From the NCBI RefSeq assembly GCF_003254115.1, contig NZ_QKZV01000005.1, positions 128,674 through 192,673 on the forward strand: a DNA stretch of 64,000 nt, given 5' to 3'. The stretch comes from Hydrotalea sandarakina (GTDB lineage Bacteria > Bacteroidota > Bacteroidia > Chitinophagales > Chitinophagaceae). The notes below the pieces were generated by a model. It did not search any database, was not told the DNA's origin, and saw only the letters and a list, made by a program, of their open reading frames with translations. Of this stretch, positions 18,044-28,500 are shown one piece after another; the first letter of the stretch is position 1, and every line of letters starts with the position of its first letter. The translations under genes and the position numbers were made by a program.

Positions 18044-19405
18044 TTAGTAACCGGCATTTTGAGTTAAATTAGGATTTACAATAATTTCGCGCTTAGGTAT
18101 AGGAAACACCAATTTAGGCGAATTATAATTTAAATTACCCACTGTACCTTGTGTACGTTTAACATCATGCAAAGTAAATCCTTCGAATGCCAACTCTAAT
18201 TTTCTTTCTTTAAGAATGGCTGCCAAAGTAAGATTACTTGCAGTGTAGGGTGGTAAATTTACCCTTTGCCTAATTTTATTAATATCATTCACCGGTGCAT
18301 CACCCACTTGAGTACCCATTCTAAAATTTGCTTCAGCGCGGGTTAAATACATTTCTGCCAAGCGAATTATGTGTACGTTGCCATAAACATTATCAAATTT
18401 TGCTGTGTAGATAGAGCCACCAGAGTTGTAAAATAAGCCTAAGCGAGCATCGCCCGGTTCATATAAATTTAAATGTGCCTGATTAATTTGAATATCACCA
18501 CGGCTATAAGGTGAATAATATTCATTAAAGGTATTGTAACCAGAAGTAGGTGTTACCTGCATGGCAAATAAATCTTCGCTGGTGTTAGGAACAGCAGCAG
18601 GTGGATAAGGTGCAGGGAAAGCAGCAGCATAAGTGCTTGTTAAAGCAAACCCATTGGCTGTAGCAGTTGTAATAGCTCTATTGGCTGCTGCTGCAGCATT
18701 CGGATAATCGCCTTTTTGCAGATATACTCTTGCTAACATGGCACTTGCAGCAGCTTTGTTAGCATAAAAACCGTTGGTAGCAGGCAATAAAGATTCTGCA
18801 TCGGTTAAATCGCTAATTACCTGTGCATATACTTCAGACACTTTATTACGACTTACTTTATTAGCATCGGTAATACCTGTTGTTGGTGTTAACACCAAGG
18901 GTACTCCGTCATTTGCGGTTGGATCGCCATCATTCCAGGCACGTGCAAATAAACGAACTAAGTCAAAATATAATGCACCACGAATAAATTTAGCCTGTCC
19001 TTCAACACTGGCCTTTTTATCGGCAGTAACAACATTCAATGCATTCAGCACATTATTTACATCATTAATGGCTTTATAGCTGGTTAACCAATTTTGAGTG
19101 GTGAAGTTATTGTCAATTGGAATGGATTTATTATAAATTTGTGTCATTCCCTGATAAGTACCACTCCAGTTTAATTCAGCGAAATTTCCCAATAAATCCG
19201 GAGCCACAAAGGTTAACCCGCCGTAAGCATTTTCAACGCCCATATCGGCATAAGCGCCTGTTAAAGCAACCAACACATCACTGCTAGTGTTTAGCGCTAC
19301 AGTTTGGTCTATACTTTGGGTAGGCTGAGTATTCAGCATTTTGTTACATGCTGTTCCATAAACAACCCCTAACAGCAGCAAGCTTTTATATAAAAACTGT
19401 TTCAT
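18044..19405 (-). CDS. RagB/SusD-family surface nutrient-binding lipoprotein (locus 1)
   Basis: SusD-type proteins form the lid over a SusC channel and capture glycans or peptides at the cell surface. The 453-residue protein has a lipoprotein signal with Cys20 (GTACNK). It shows the SusD helical core (SYKAINDVNNVLNALN, then FIRGALYFDLVRLFARAWND) and the conserved C-terminal block IRLAEMYLTRAEANFRMG, ERKLELAFEGFTLHDVKRTQG and FPIPKREIIVNPNLTQNAGY. The ATG at 19405 is used; the longer reading would begin with TTG. It starts 40 bases after its SusC partner. The ligand is unknown; no enzyme gene accompanies this pair. Confidence 0.92.
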   Translation of the reverse strand: MKQFLYKSLLLLGVVYGTACNKMLNTQPTQSIDQTVALNTSSDVLVALTGAYADMGVENAYGGLTFVAPDLLGNFAELNWSGTYQGMTQIYNKSIPIDNNFTTQNWLTSYKAINDVNNVLNALNVVTADKKASVEGQAKFIRGALYFDLVRLFARAWNDGDPTANDGVPLVLTPTTGITDANKVSRNKVSEVYAQVISDLTDAESLLPATNGFYANKAAASAMLARVYLQKGDYPNAAAAANRAITTATANGFALTSTYAAAFPAPYPPAAVPNTSEDLFAMQVTPTSGYNTFNEYYSPYSRGDIQINQAHLNLYEPGDARLGLFYNSGGSIYTAKFDNVYGNVHIIRLAEMYLTRAEANFRMGTQVGDAPVNDINKIRQRVNLPPYTASNLTLAAILKERKLELAFEGFTLHDVKRTQGTVGNLNYNSPKLVFPIPKREIIVNPNLTQNAGY

Positions 19406-19445
19406 AATCTTTTTTTTCAATTAATGAATGAATTATCGTCATTTT

Positions 19446-22400
19446 TTATAAACCAATGTTTACACCAAATACCAAAGTTTTTAATTGAGGAGCAGAGTAA
19501 AAATCAATACCCTGATTAATGTTGCTGGCTAAAAAATCGGCCGTAACTTCAGGATCCCAACCTTTGTATTTGGTTATTGTAAATAGGTTTTGTGCGCGAA
19601 CATAAACACGTAGTCTTTCCAGTTTAATTTTCCGAATTAATTGTGCAGGCAAATTGTAACCAATAGTAACTGCTTTTACTCTTAAATAAGATCCATCAGA
19701 AATATAACGACTGGAAGGATCAGTTCCATTGGCATAGAACAATCTTGCTTCAGGCACCATTGTTTTATCACCGGGTTGTTTCCAAGCTGCTAACTGATCA
19801 ATTGTTTGATTGTCGAAACCATTACTTCCACTGGCAGACATATATTGGCCACCTCCATTATAGATTTTATTGCCATATACACCTTGCAATAAAACATCTA
19901 CATCAAACCCTTTGAAAGTAAAGGTGTTTCCAAATCCATAAATAAATTTAGGAATAGGGCTACCAATTACTACATCGGCAGCTTCATTATAATCGTTCGT
20001 AGTAGTTTTATCTAAACTGCCATCTTGCTTAACGGTATTTTTAACGTATAATGCATCTCCGTTATTAGGGTCAGCTCCAGCAAATTCGCGAGCCACAAAA
20101 ACACCTAAAGGTTGTCCTTCCATGGCTTTATTTACACCGGTTCCTAATAATTGTCCACCTAAGTTGGTAACAACATTTTTATTGGCACCAAAATTTAATG
20201 AGGTAGTCCATCTAAAGTTTTTGGTAGAGATATTCGTTGTATTAATGGTAAATTCTATACCTGTATTTTTTAAGCGACCAATATTTCTTAATTGTGTTGC
20301 AAAGCCGCTGGTACCGGGCACTTCCTGATTTAATAATAAGTCACGAGTATCGCGGCTATAGTAATCTATTTCCACACTTACACGATTATTAAACAAACTG
20401 GCTTCAATACCAATATCTGTTCCATAAGTGGTTTCCCATTTTAAGTCGGGATTTGCAATTTGCGTAGGATGTTGACCGGGTTGACCACCATAAGGTGCAT
20501 TACCGGAATACAATCCACGAGCAGCAAAATCAGGAATACGATCATTACCATTACCGGCATAACCCGCTTTCAACTTTAAGAAACTCAACCATTTTACATC
20601 TTTTAAAAAGTCTTCTTCGGTTAACACCCATCCTGCAGAAGCACCTAAGAACAAGCCGTAACGATTATTTACACCAAAGCGAGATGACCCATCATAACGA
20701 CCGGTAACAGACAATAAATATTTATTATTGAATTTGTAGTTAACACGTGAAAAATAAGAAATAAGGGTGCTGGAAGTTGAAGAAGAACTAGCATCAGTTT
20801 TAGAAGCAGCACTTGATAATTTTTTATAAGCATCACTGGGGAATTGTTCGCCGGCAGCACTACTAAAATCATAAGTACGATCAGTATAACTCATCCCTAA
20901 AATAACATCTAAATCGTGCTTTTGCTTGAAGTTAGCATGATAGTTAAAGTAGTTATTGGTGGTTAAATTCAAAACCTGGGTTGTACCATAAAAACCACTA
21001 CCATTGGGCACTCCAATATTACGAGCTGTAAGACGACCATAATAATTTTCTTCAAACTGATTCAGCTGGTCAACACCAAAATCTGTGTGAAAGTTTAATC
21101 CCTTCATTAAATTAGCGGTGGCATAAAATGTTCCAAAAGTTCTATTTACCAATGTGTTATAAAACCCATCAATTACACTTAATAATGGATTGTAGTAAAC
21201 GGGATAATTGGTATTGGGTGCACCCGTATTAGGATCCAAAGCACCACTAATTAAACCGGTACGAGGATCAATTAAAGGAGTAATGGGTGACAATGCTACT
21301 ATTTGTAAAGGTGTAGAAAAAGCATTATCATTAGATACACGACTATTTAATGAACGAGCAAAAGCCAAATTGATGCCTGCAGTTAACCAGTCTTTCACTT
21401 TATGTTCTAAATTAGCTCTTCCGGAATAGCGCTTATAAGCATTCCGAACCAAAATACCGGTTTGGTCTAAATATTGGCCTGAAACATAAAATTTAGTTTT
21501 AGCATCGCCACCTGAAATATTCAAATCATATTCAGAAATGGGTGCATTTTGAAAAGCTAAATCTTGCCAATTAGTATTCACTTTAGCTGTTTGCCAATCG
21601 TTATTTCCTGCAGAATAACGAGTAAAACGGCTATTTACGTAATTTAAATAATCTTGTTGAGCCGCTTGTAAAGTTGAATAGTAGCCGGCCAAATAATCTT
21701 GATTGGCAGCACCTAAAGCAGCTTGTGTAAAATAGTCAACATATTGTTTAGCATTCAAAAATTGGCGCTTACCGGTGGGTTCTTGGTTACCGGTATAATA
21801 GTTAAAATCGATACGTGAAGTGCCCATTTTTCCTTTTTTAGTAGTAATCAACACTACACCATTGGAAGCACTGGCACCATATATTGCAGTGGAAGAAGCG
21901 TCTTTTAAAATTTGAATAGATTCAATATCATTCATGTTCAAATCGGCCAATGCATTTGTAGCGGCAGAGGTGCTGGATAAATCGGTAGTTGTAATAGGAA
22001 TACCATCTACCACATACAAGGGTTCATTTCCTGCAGAAACAGAAGAGGCACCGCGAATTTTCACATTAATGGCTTGCCCTAATTTACCGTTTTGTTGAGA
22101 AACATACACACCGGCAGCTCGGCCTTGAATAGCACTTTCAAAACTGGTGGCCGGGGTGTTTGCCATTTCCTTAGCAGTTACGGTTGATACAGAACCTAAT
22201 ACATCCTTTTTTAGTTTGGTTCCATAACCTACAACTACAATTTCATTTAAGCTTTTATCAGCTTCGGCCATTTTAATGGTTAAATGTTGGCCGGTTATAT
22301 GAACAGCCATGTCACGATAGCCTACATAACTAATTTCTAAAATGGATACCGATTTGGGAACTACAATTTTAAACTGTCCTTCGGCATTGGTAGAAGTGGC

Positions 22401-22556
22401 CGCATTTGAGCCTTTAGCTTTAATCGTAACACCGGAAAGTGGTTTTCCATCTTGCTGATCGGTAATAGTACCGGTAACCGTAACGGTGCTTTGCGCATTT
22501 AGCTGTGCGAACAGCAACAACATAGCGCTCAAAATGAGCAGCAGCTTTTTTCTCAT
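19446..22556 (-). CDS. SusC/RagA-family TonB-dependent outer-membrane transporter (locus 1)
   Basis: The protein has 1036 residues. After a signal peptide (to about residue 21) comes a carboxypeptidase-regulatory-like domain (about 24-100, ISYVGYRDMAVHI). A TonB-box-like segment, EIVVVGYGT, follows. The plug carries the SusC mark IRGASSVSAGNEPLYVVDGIP and ASSTAIYGASASNGVVLITTKKG. The rest is a 22-strand-type barrel ending in an aromatic-poor but strand-like FGVNIGL. It imports oligomers bound by the SusD encoded 40 bases downstream. Its upstream region holds a pair of 9-base direct repeats and a leader hairpin. Confidence 0.94.
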   Translation of the reverse strand: MRKKLLLILSAMLLLFAQLNAQSTVTVTGTITDQQDGKPLSGVTIKAKGSNAATSTNAEGQFKIVVPKSVSILEISYVGYRDMAVHITGQHLTIKMAEADKSLNEIVVVGYGTKLKKDVLGSVSTVTAKEMANTPATSFESAIQGRAAGVYVSQQNGKLGQAINVKIRGASSVSAGNEPLYVVDGIPITTTDLSSTSAATNALADLNMNDIESIQILKDASSTAIYGASASNGVVLITTKKGKMGTSRIDFNYYTGNQEPTGKRQFLNAKQYVDYFTQAALGAANQDYLAGYYSTLQAAQQDYLNYVNSRFTRYSAGNNDWQTAKVNTNWQDLAFQNAPISEYDLNISGGDAKTKFYVSGQYLDQTGILVRNAYKRYSGRANLEHKVKDWLTAGINLAFARSLNSRVSNDNAFSTPLQIVALSPITPLIDPRTGLISGALDPNTGAPNTNYPVYYNPLLSVIDGFYNTLVNRTFGTFYATANLMKGLNFHTDFGVDQLNQFEENYYGRLTARNIGVPNGSGFYGTTQVLNLTTNNYFNYHANFKQKHDLDVILGMSYTDRTYDFSSAAGEQFPSDAYKKLSSAASKTDASSSSTSSTLISYFSRVNYKFNNKYLLSVTGRYDGSSRFGVNNRYGLFLGASAGWVLTEEDFLKDVKWLSFLKLKAGYAGNGNDRIPDFAARGLYSGNAPYGGQPGQHPTQIANPDLKWETTYGTDIGIEASLFNNRVSVEIDYYSRDTRDLLLNQEVPGTSGFATQLRNIGRLKNTGIEFTINTTNISTKNFRWTTSLNFGANKNVVTNLGGQLLGTGVNKAMEGQPLGVFVAREFAGADPNNGDALYVKNTVKQDGSLDKTTTNDYNEAADVVIGSPIPKFIYGFGNTFTFKGFDVDVLLQGVYGNKIYNGGGQYMSASGSNGFDNQTIDQLAAWKQPGDKTMVPEARLFYANGTDPSSRYISDGSYLRVKAVTIGYNLPAQLIRKIKLERLRVYVRAQNLFTITKYKGWDPEVTADFLASNINQGIDFYSAPQLKTLVFGVNIGL

Positions 22557-22584
22557 AAATGTTTGTTTAGTTGTCTAAGAATTT

Positions 22585-22601
22585 CTTGCCAGGCAGGCAA
22601 G
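22585..22601. repeat. Small inverted repeat in the leader of SusC locus 1
   Basis: CTTGCC and GGCAAG flank a 5-base loop, 29 bases upstream of the SusC start codon. In the mRNA it would form a hairpin near the 5' end. Its role is unknown; it could protect the transcript or affect initiation. Confidence 0.4.
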
Positions 22602-22650
22602 CTAAAAAAAAACATTTAATAAGCGTTAATTTGTTGAATTAAAATTTAAT

Positions 22651-22679
22651 AATGGCTTAAATTCAGTAAGAATGGCTTA
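22651..22679 (-). promoter_or_regulatory. Tandem 9-base direct repeat upstream of SusC locus 1
   Basis: AATGGCTTA occurs at 22651-22659 and again at 22671-22679, exactly 20 bases apart (about two helical turns). It lies about 95-125 bases upstream of the SusC start, where an activator would bind. The pairing of short direct repeats on one face is typical of response-regulator operators; the regulator is unknown. Confidence 0.4.
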
Positions 22680-22688
22680 GAGAAAATT

Positions 22689-22719
22689 AAAAAAAAACGG
22701 GCGATAAGAATACCGCCCG
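22689..22719 (-). terminator. Terminator of the SusC/SusD locus 2 operon
   Basis: CGGGCG (22698-22703) and CGCCCG (22714-22719) form a GC-rich stem. On the minus strand it is followed by a run of T (the A-run at 22689-22697). It lies 54 bases after the lipoprotein stop at 22773. Confidence 0.8.
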
Positions 22720-22772
22720 GAATTGAATAGAAAATTAAAACACGAGAGAAAAAAGCAAAAACCTTATAAAAT

Positions 22773-23678
22773 TTATTGTTTTTGAAGTATTAATTTGAAA
22801 AATCCTTGATCACCATATGATCCATAGTTAATATGAACTTTAACGGAAATTACACCTGTACATGAAAATACGTTACCACCGCCACCTGATAGGGTTGATG
22901 CAATAACACCACTATAATTAGCGAAGTTGATACCTGCCGGAATGGTGGCAACACCAGTAGCCGGATCAACATTAATATATAGTGGCTGTACAGAAGTACC
23001 ATAAGCAGGATTAGGATATACCTGGCTAATGTTTAACTGATTTGTGCCGGGACCATCTGTTACGGTAACAAGATCACCGGGATTCCAATCTTGCCAATCA
23101 TCTTCAACCACCATATAAGTTCCGCCCATTGGTGCAACAAAAGGACAAACAATGTTTACAGTAAATGAAAATGCAGAATTATAATTAGAACCTGCAATTA
23201 AATTGGTTGCATCATTAGCATACCCTGTATTAGATACATCCCAAAAGCTACCTGATTTAGTTACAGATCTATTATAAAAATAATACGAAGTTCCGGGTGC
23301 AATAGAAGTGGGTGCTATACCTAATGCATTGGCCAACTCCTGACCATTAACACTTATAGTAGTCCCTTTTCCTGCATAAGGTATAGTTTTCACTTTTTTC
23401 CACTTGGTGGTATCATAAGTAGGTGTTGTAGCAACAAATAAATCAATATGATCAATGGGCTGGCCACCTTTATATTGAGACACAATGATGGAAGCTGTAG
23501 AGGTAGTGATTGAAGTTGAATTTAAATTTAAATTCACCACACTATCCAATACTAAATAGGTGCCAATACTCATGGTAGTAATATCCGACAATGGATTTAC
23601 ATCTGCTCCCGTTTTTTTACAGGCAGTAGAGTTGAGTAGTAGTGAGGCGACCAACAACAAATATATTATTCTTTTCAT
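22773..23678 (-). CDS. Lipoprotein encoded downstream of a SusC/SusD pair
   Basis: I do not recognise a named family. The 301-residue protein has a lipoprotein signal with Cys20 (STACKKTG). The mature part is beta-rich, with an apparent fibronectin-like first part (IVSQYKGGQPIDHIDLFVATT, then SYYFYNRSVTKSG) and a second part reading GGTYMVVEDDWQDWNPGDLVTVTDGPG. Its position, 12 bases after the SusD-like gene and before a terminator, corresponds to that of SusE-like surface lipoproteins that help bind ligand. It is likely exposed at the cell surface, but the ligand is unknown. Confidence 0.7.
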   Translation of the reverse strand: MKRIIYLLLVASLLLNSTACKKTGADVNPLSDITTMSIGTYLVLDSVVNLNLNSTSITTSTASIIVSQYKGGQPIDHIDLFVATTPTYDTTKWKKVKTIPYAGKGTTISVNGQELANALGIAPTSIAPGTSYYFYNRSVTKSGSFWDVSNTGYANDATNLIAGSNYNSAFSFTVNIVCPFVAPMGGTYMVVEDDWQDWNPGDLVTVTDGPGTNQLNISQVYPNPAYGTSVQPLYINVDPATGVATIPAGINFANYSGVIASTLSGGGGNVFSCTGVISVKVHINYGSYGDQGFFKLILQKQ

Positions 23679-23690
23679 AATAAATATTTT

Positions 23691-25397
23691 TTATTTAATA
23701 AAATTATCAGGATTATTATCCCAGAATACTTTATTGGCTGCTACACCCGGAGTTTTTTGTGCAGGAGCATTTTGATTTCGGTTAACAAATACAGACGGAT
23801 AGAAGAAAGAGCGCATAAAGAATCCGGGGGTTGGTGTAGCCACGGCAATTTGTACATCTTTAGGGCTGCCTGTTCTTCTGATATTATTGTAAGGTTCTAC
23901 ACCATTACCCCACAAAGCAATGTAGTATTCGCTTTCAATAATATCAAGTTTACCTGCGGTATTGGCTGCGGCATAATTGGTTAATACACTATTAACATAG
24001 TTACTAACTTGTGTAGTGGTAGGCATATAGTTGGAAGGAATATTATAACCAATAGCAGTAGGGAAATTAATTACCTTACTAATAGACGCATTTATGCCTT
24101 GTGCCAATAATTGGTCGGGAGTTCCATTCACTGTAATTCCCAAGGTTAAGGCTGCTTCTGCCTCCAAGAAATAGGTGTAAGAAGATAACCAAATGGGGCT
24201 AATACCATTTCCACCTGATCCCATACCAAGAGTTACGCTTGCTGCCTGATTTTGATCAAATTCACCACCTGCAGGATAAATACCCCAAGTAGTTCTAAAA
24301 TTACCATCAGGAGAACTACCGCTATTGTCACCAAAATCACGCCCGAAATATCCTTTTCCTACATAACAGAATGGTGTTTGGTCAGGAACGGAAGGATACC
24401 AAGCGGGAGGGTTAGGCAAGTAAGCACAAGGAACTGTAGTTTGAGTAAAGCTTGCAGAATTTAACACCTGGCGATAAAAATAAAATCTGGCACGAGGATC
24501 ACCAACGGTAGAAGCAGGACTGTTTAGTAATGTTACAGACCCATTGTATTTTTGAGCGGTTACTTTCCACATGAAGTAGTTAGACAAATAATCACCGGGG
24601 CCACCTGAATTTACATAGTTATTGCCATAATGAGGATTACGGCTATCGGGTGATGCTAAATTCTTTCCATATTGAAAGGCAAAATCTTGAGATGCACTGT
24701 TAATTAAATTGTTGGTAGTCATTAAAGCCTGAATTTTAGCAGGAACGGTATTATCTACCAAACGAGTTTGCATGTAATATTTCAGTTTTAATGTATTGGC
24801 TAATGTTATCCATTTTGATGCACTACCATTGTAAAACAAATCACTTGGCACTTTCACTGCACCGGTTTTATTAAAATCAGCAATTGCACTATCTAATAAA
24901 GCTAAACCATTGGCATAAATAGTGGCACTGGCATCAACATGCGGATTCGTGTTTGCATCGCCCAAATTGGCTTCAGAATAAGGCACATCACCAAATACGT
25001 CTACCAAAGTACAGATTGTATAAGCTTTTAACACTTTAGCAATACCGGCCTGTATATACTTTTGTTGTGCTTCTGCAAGTGGTATTAAAGAATTGGCATT
25101 TGATAATACACCCGTATAAGCAGTAGTCCATATACCATCAAAAGTTGCCGGTTGGTAAGCGTTGCTGTATTGAGGACCACCCCAAAACTGCTGCCGGCTT
25201 AATTGAGCACCATAAGTAGATACACCTTCAAAAAAATTGACAAAATTTAATTGTACCGCATTTAAATATAGGTCAACATCAGCAGTAGATGGTGATGGAT
25301 AATTGGGATTATTCAATAGCGGATCGAACTGTTTATTACAAGCAGATAGCCCGACCATTAACCACGCTACCGAACATATGATTAATATTTTTTTCAT
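23691..25397 (-). CDS. SusD/RagB-like surface lipoprotein (locus 2, SusD-like type 2)
   Basis: The protein has 568 residues and a lipoprotein signal with Cys20 (LSACNKQFDPLLNNPNYPSP). The D-x-x-x-NPN-x-P start, FEGVSTYGAQLSRQQFWGG, and AIAKVLKAYTICTLVDVFGDVPYSEA-type helix are typical of the second SusD-like group, often paired with SusC proteins that import peptides or unknown substrates. The C-terminal part keeps YFLEAEAALTLGI and a YYIALWGNGVEPYNNIRRTG stretch. The start at 25397 is chosen because the signal peptide begins there; the reading frame extends upstream to 25496. It follows its SusC by 117 bases. Confidence 0.88.
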   Translation of the reverse strand: MKKILIICSVAWLMVGLSACNKQFDPLLNNPNYPSPSTADVDLYLNAVQLNFVNFFEGVSTYGAQLSRQQFWGGPQYSNAYQPATFDGIWTTAYTGVLSNANSLIPLAEAQQKYIQAGIAKVLKAYTICTLVDVFGDVPYSEANLGDANTNPHVDASATIYANGLALLDSAIADFNKTGAVKVPSDLFYNGSASKWITLANTLKLKYYMQTRLVDNTVPAKIQALMTTNNLINSASQDFAFQYGKNLASPDSRNPHYGNNYVNSGGPGDYLSNYFMWKVTAQKYNGSVTLLNSPASTVGDPRARFYFYRQVLNSASFTQTTVPCAYLPNPPAWYPSVPDQTPFCYVGKGYFGRDFGDNSGSSPDGNFRTTWGIYPAGGEFDQNQAASVTLGMGSGGNGISPIWLSSYTYFLEAEAALTLGITVNGTPDQLLAQGINASISKVINFPTAIGYNIPSNYMPTTTQVSNYVNSVLTNYAAANTAGKLDIIESEYYIALWGNGVEPYNNIRRTGSPKDVQIAVATPTPGFFMRSFFYPSVFVNRNQNAPAQKTPGVAANKVFWDNNPDNFIK

Positions 25398-25514
25398 GTG
25401 AATAAGTTTTGTAGTTACAAAATGCACCATATGTTGAACAGTAACATTACTGTCATTATGGGGTGTTTTGCTTATATGATTACGTTTAAAAGTCATTTGT
25501 TATGAATTTATGCA

Positions 25515-28500
25515 TTAAAAAGTAACTCTTAAACTAGCACCAAATCTGCGGGCTGAAGGGCCACTTAAAAACTCCATACCTCTACCATTACCTACACCCA
25601 AACCACTTGCATCGGGATCAAAGTGCACATACTTAGGGAAGTTAGGTGCATAGTACCAAAGGTTGGTTCCGGAAAAAGTTAATGACACCGCTCCAAAAGG
25701 AGTTTTTGTTAAATACTTTCCGGGCAAATTATAAGTTAATGAAGCTTCTCTTAAACGAATACAGGTGGCATCATAAATACCTGTTTCATAAGGGGCAATA
25801 GCACCTGCATTGGTAACTGAATTGTCAAAGTAAGCTTGTGAAGCTGTAATTTGTACTTTATTCGGATTACCATTAGGATCTACACCGGGTAAAATGTAAG
25901 GTGCAGCTCTGTCAAATTCAGTATCCTTGGTAACACCTCTTCCCAACAATGCACTGGCAGTTGAAGAGAACATTTGACCGCCGGCTGTATAATCCCACTG
26001 CATTCTAAAGCTGAAAGCTTTATAAGACAAGTTAGAGATACCGGTTAATTTATACAGAGGTGTTGGGTCACCGATAATGCCAACATCATTAGAAATGATA
26101 TAGTCACCGGAGGTTGGGTCAACAATTCTTTGACCTGACTTGGGGTCTCTTACCCAATAACTTCCAAGAATTACTCCTAAGGGTTGTCCATTCTCTGCAA
26201 TAGTTCCAAAATTTGAATATCCGGCAGTGTTAATAAATTTAATATCTGCGGGTATTTCAGAAACCATGCTGCGGTTAAGCGTATATAACGCAGTTAAATC
26301 CCATTTCCAGTTTTTACCGCGAATAACATTATAACCCAATGATAACTCAATTCCCTTGTTAACAACTTTACCACCATTTACCTGCTCGCTGGTAAATCCT
26401 GTTGATGGGTCAAGTGAACGGAATAAGATTTGATCTTTGGCTATTCTGTAATATAAAGTCAAATCCATTGTTAAGCGATTATCGAAGAAGCGACCTTCAG
26501 CACCTGTTTCTATTTCGCGTAACAATTCAGGTTTTATATTAGGATTAGGCAACAAGGTTGAGTTAGAGTTGGTACTAACTGTTGTACCACCATTGGTAAC
26601 AAATGCACGAGTAACGGTATTTAAATATGCCCTTGTTGAATAAGGTGATGGCGGATTAGCACTGGTTGAATAACCCACCCTCAATTTCAGGTAGTTCACT
26701 GTTTTATTACCCTTTAAACTTTCAATTGCTGAAGTAGGAATATAGGCCAAACTTACGCTGGGATAGAATATACTTCTATTGGGTTTTTCTACGGTTGAAA
26801 ACCAGCTGTTTCTTCCACCAACTGTTAAGAAAGCATATTCTTTATAACCTAATGTACCTTGGGCAAATAAACCAAGAGAAAGTGTTTGTTGATCATAGTT
26901 CAAAGGTGCACCACTTTCACTATATACGTCGTGTGTTACAAAATTGGCATGATTGAATATTCCATATACCAACTGTTGTGAACTTGACTGACCGGTTTGA
27001 GAGAAGATATATCTTCTTGAGTTAGCACCGGCATCTAAGTTGAAAGAGAAATTGGAATTCAGGTTTTTATTAAAATTCAATAAAGCTGTATGGTCCCAAA
27101 TGGTATTGTAAGCTACTGAACTTCTAAAAAATCCCGTATTCAAGTATAAACCGCCTTTGTTTTGAGCATATGCCTGATATTCAGAATAATTATCTAAACC
27201 TACCCTATAAGTTAAATGCCAGAATTTATTAAACTCATAAGTAGTAGAAATTTGTCCGAAAACCCTGCTCACATTATCCTGTGTAAATGCATTGTATAAA
27301 GTCCATCTGGGGTTCTGAATGTCATTACTGTTTCTATAGTATATAGAAGAATGGTCAGTAGGTAACTCATAAGGTAAACCCATTAAGTCAACTGCAGTTG
27401 GGGTGTACATTACGTTACCGAAAATAGAAGAGTTGGTAGCATTATTACCATAACTATCGCTGGTTGGTGGTGCTTTTACATTGGTTGAAACATAATTAAT
27501 GGTAGCACTTACAGTAATGTTATTAGTTAGCTTAGCTGTACCGCCAAATCCAAAATTATTTTTTTGCATACCATTGTTCTGCAAATACCCCTGATCATCT
27601 GTATAGCTATAGCTTACATTATAATTCAATGCACCTGAAGAACCACTGGCATTTACTGAAGTATTATTCATCATGCCGGTTCTAAAAAACCTGGGAACGC
27701 TGTTATAATATTTATAATAGTATGGTGCTCCTTTAAATTGAGGGAAGATGGCATTTAAAGAAGGTTTGTCATAAGGATGGGTAACAACCAAAGGCGGATT
27801 GGTAAATGCACCACCCCAGTTACTGAAGTAAGCAATTCCCACACTTAAGTCGAAACCACCACCATATTTGGTATTATATTCAGGTAAAATAGCTTGTGTA
27901 GCAAATACAGATTGGGAAACAGTAATTTCTGATTTTTTTCTAACCTTTTGGGTTGAACCATTTTTAGTAGTAATTAAGATTACACCGTTGCGACCGGCCT
28001 CTCCATATAAGGTAGTAGCACTCAAACCTTTCAATACACTTACACTTTCAATATTGTTGGGGTCAATATCTAAGAAACGGCTGGAAGTACCAATACCATA
28101 AGTAAAGTTTTGGTTTGAATTGGTTCCACCATCAAAAGGAACACCGTCAACAATAAATAAAGGAACCGAATTTCCGGTAATTGTACTTATACCACGAATG
28201 TTAATGTTAGTTCCACTTCCACTTAAACCTGTAGTGTTTAAAATATTTAAACCGGGAGCTTTACCGGAAAGAACACGACCTATATCTCCTTCCGGCCTTA
28301 ATTCCAATTCATCTTTACCAACAGTTGAAACCGCATAACCTAACGCTTTCTTTTCGCGTTTAATACCTAAAGCGGTAACTACCACTTCACTTAAATCCTG
28401 ATTTTCGGGTACTAAAGTAATGTTCAAAGTTTCATTACCCCGAACTGTCATTTCGCGTTTTGCAAAACCAACACTTGAAATTTGAATGACTGAACCTTCT

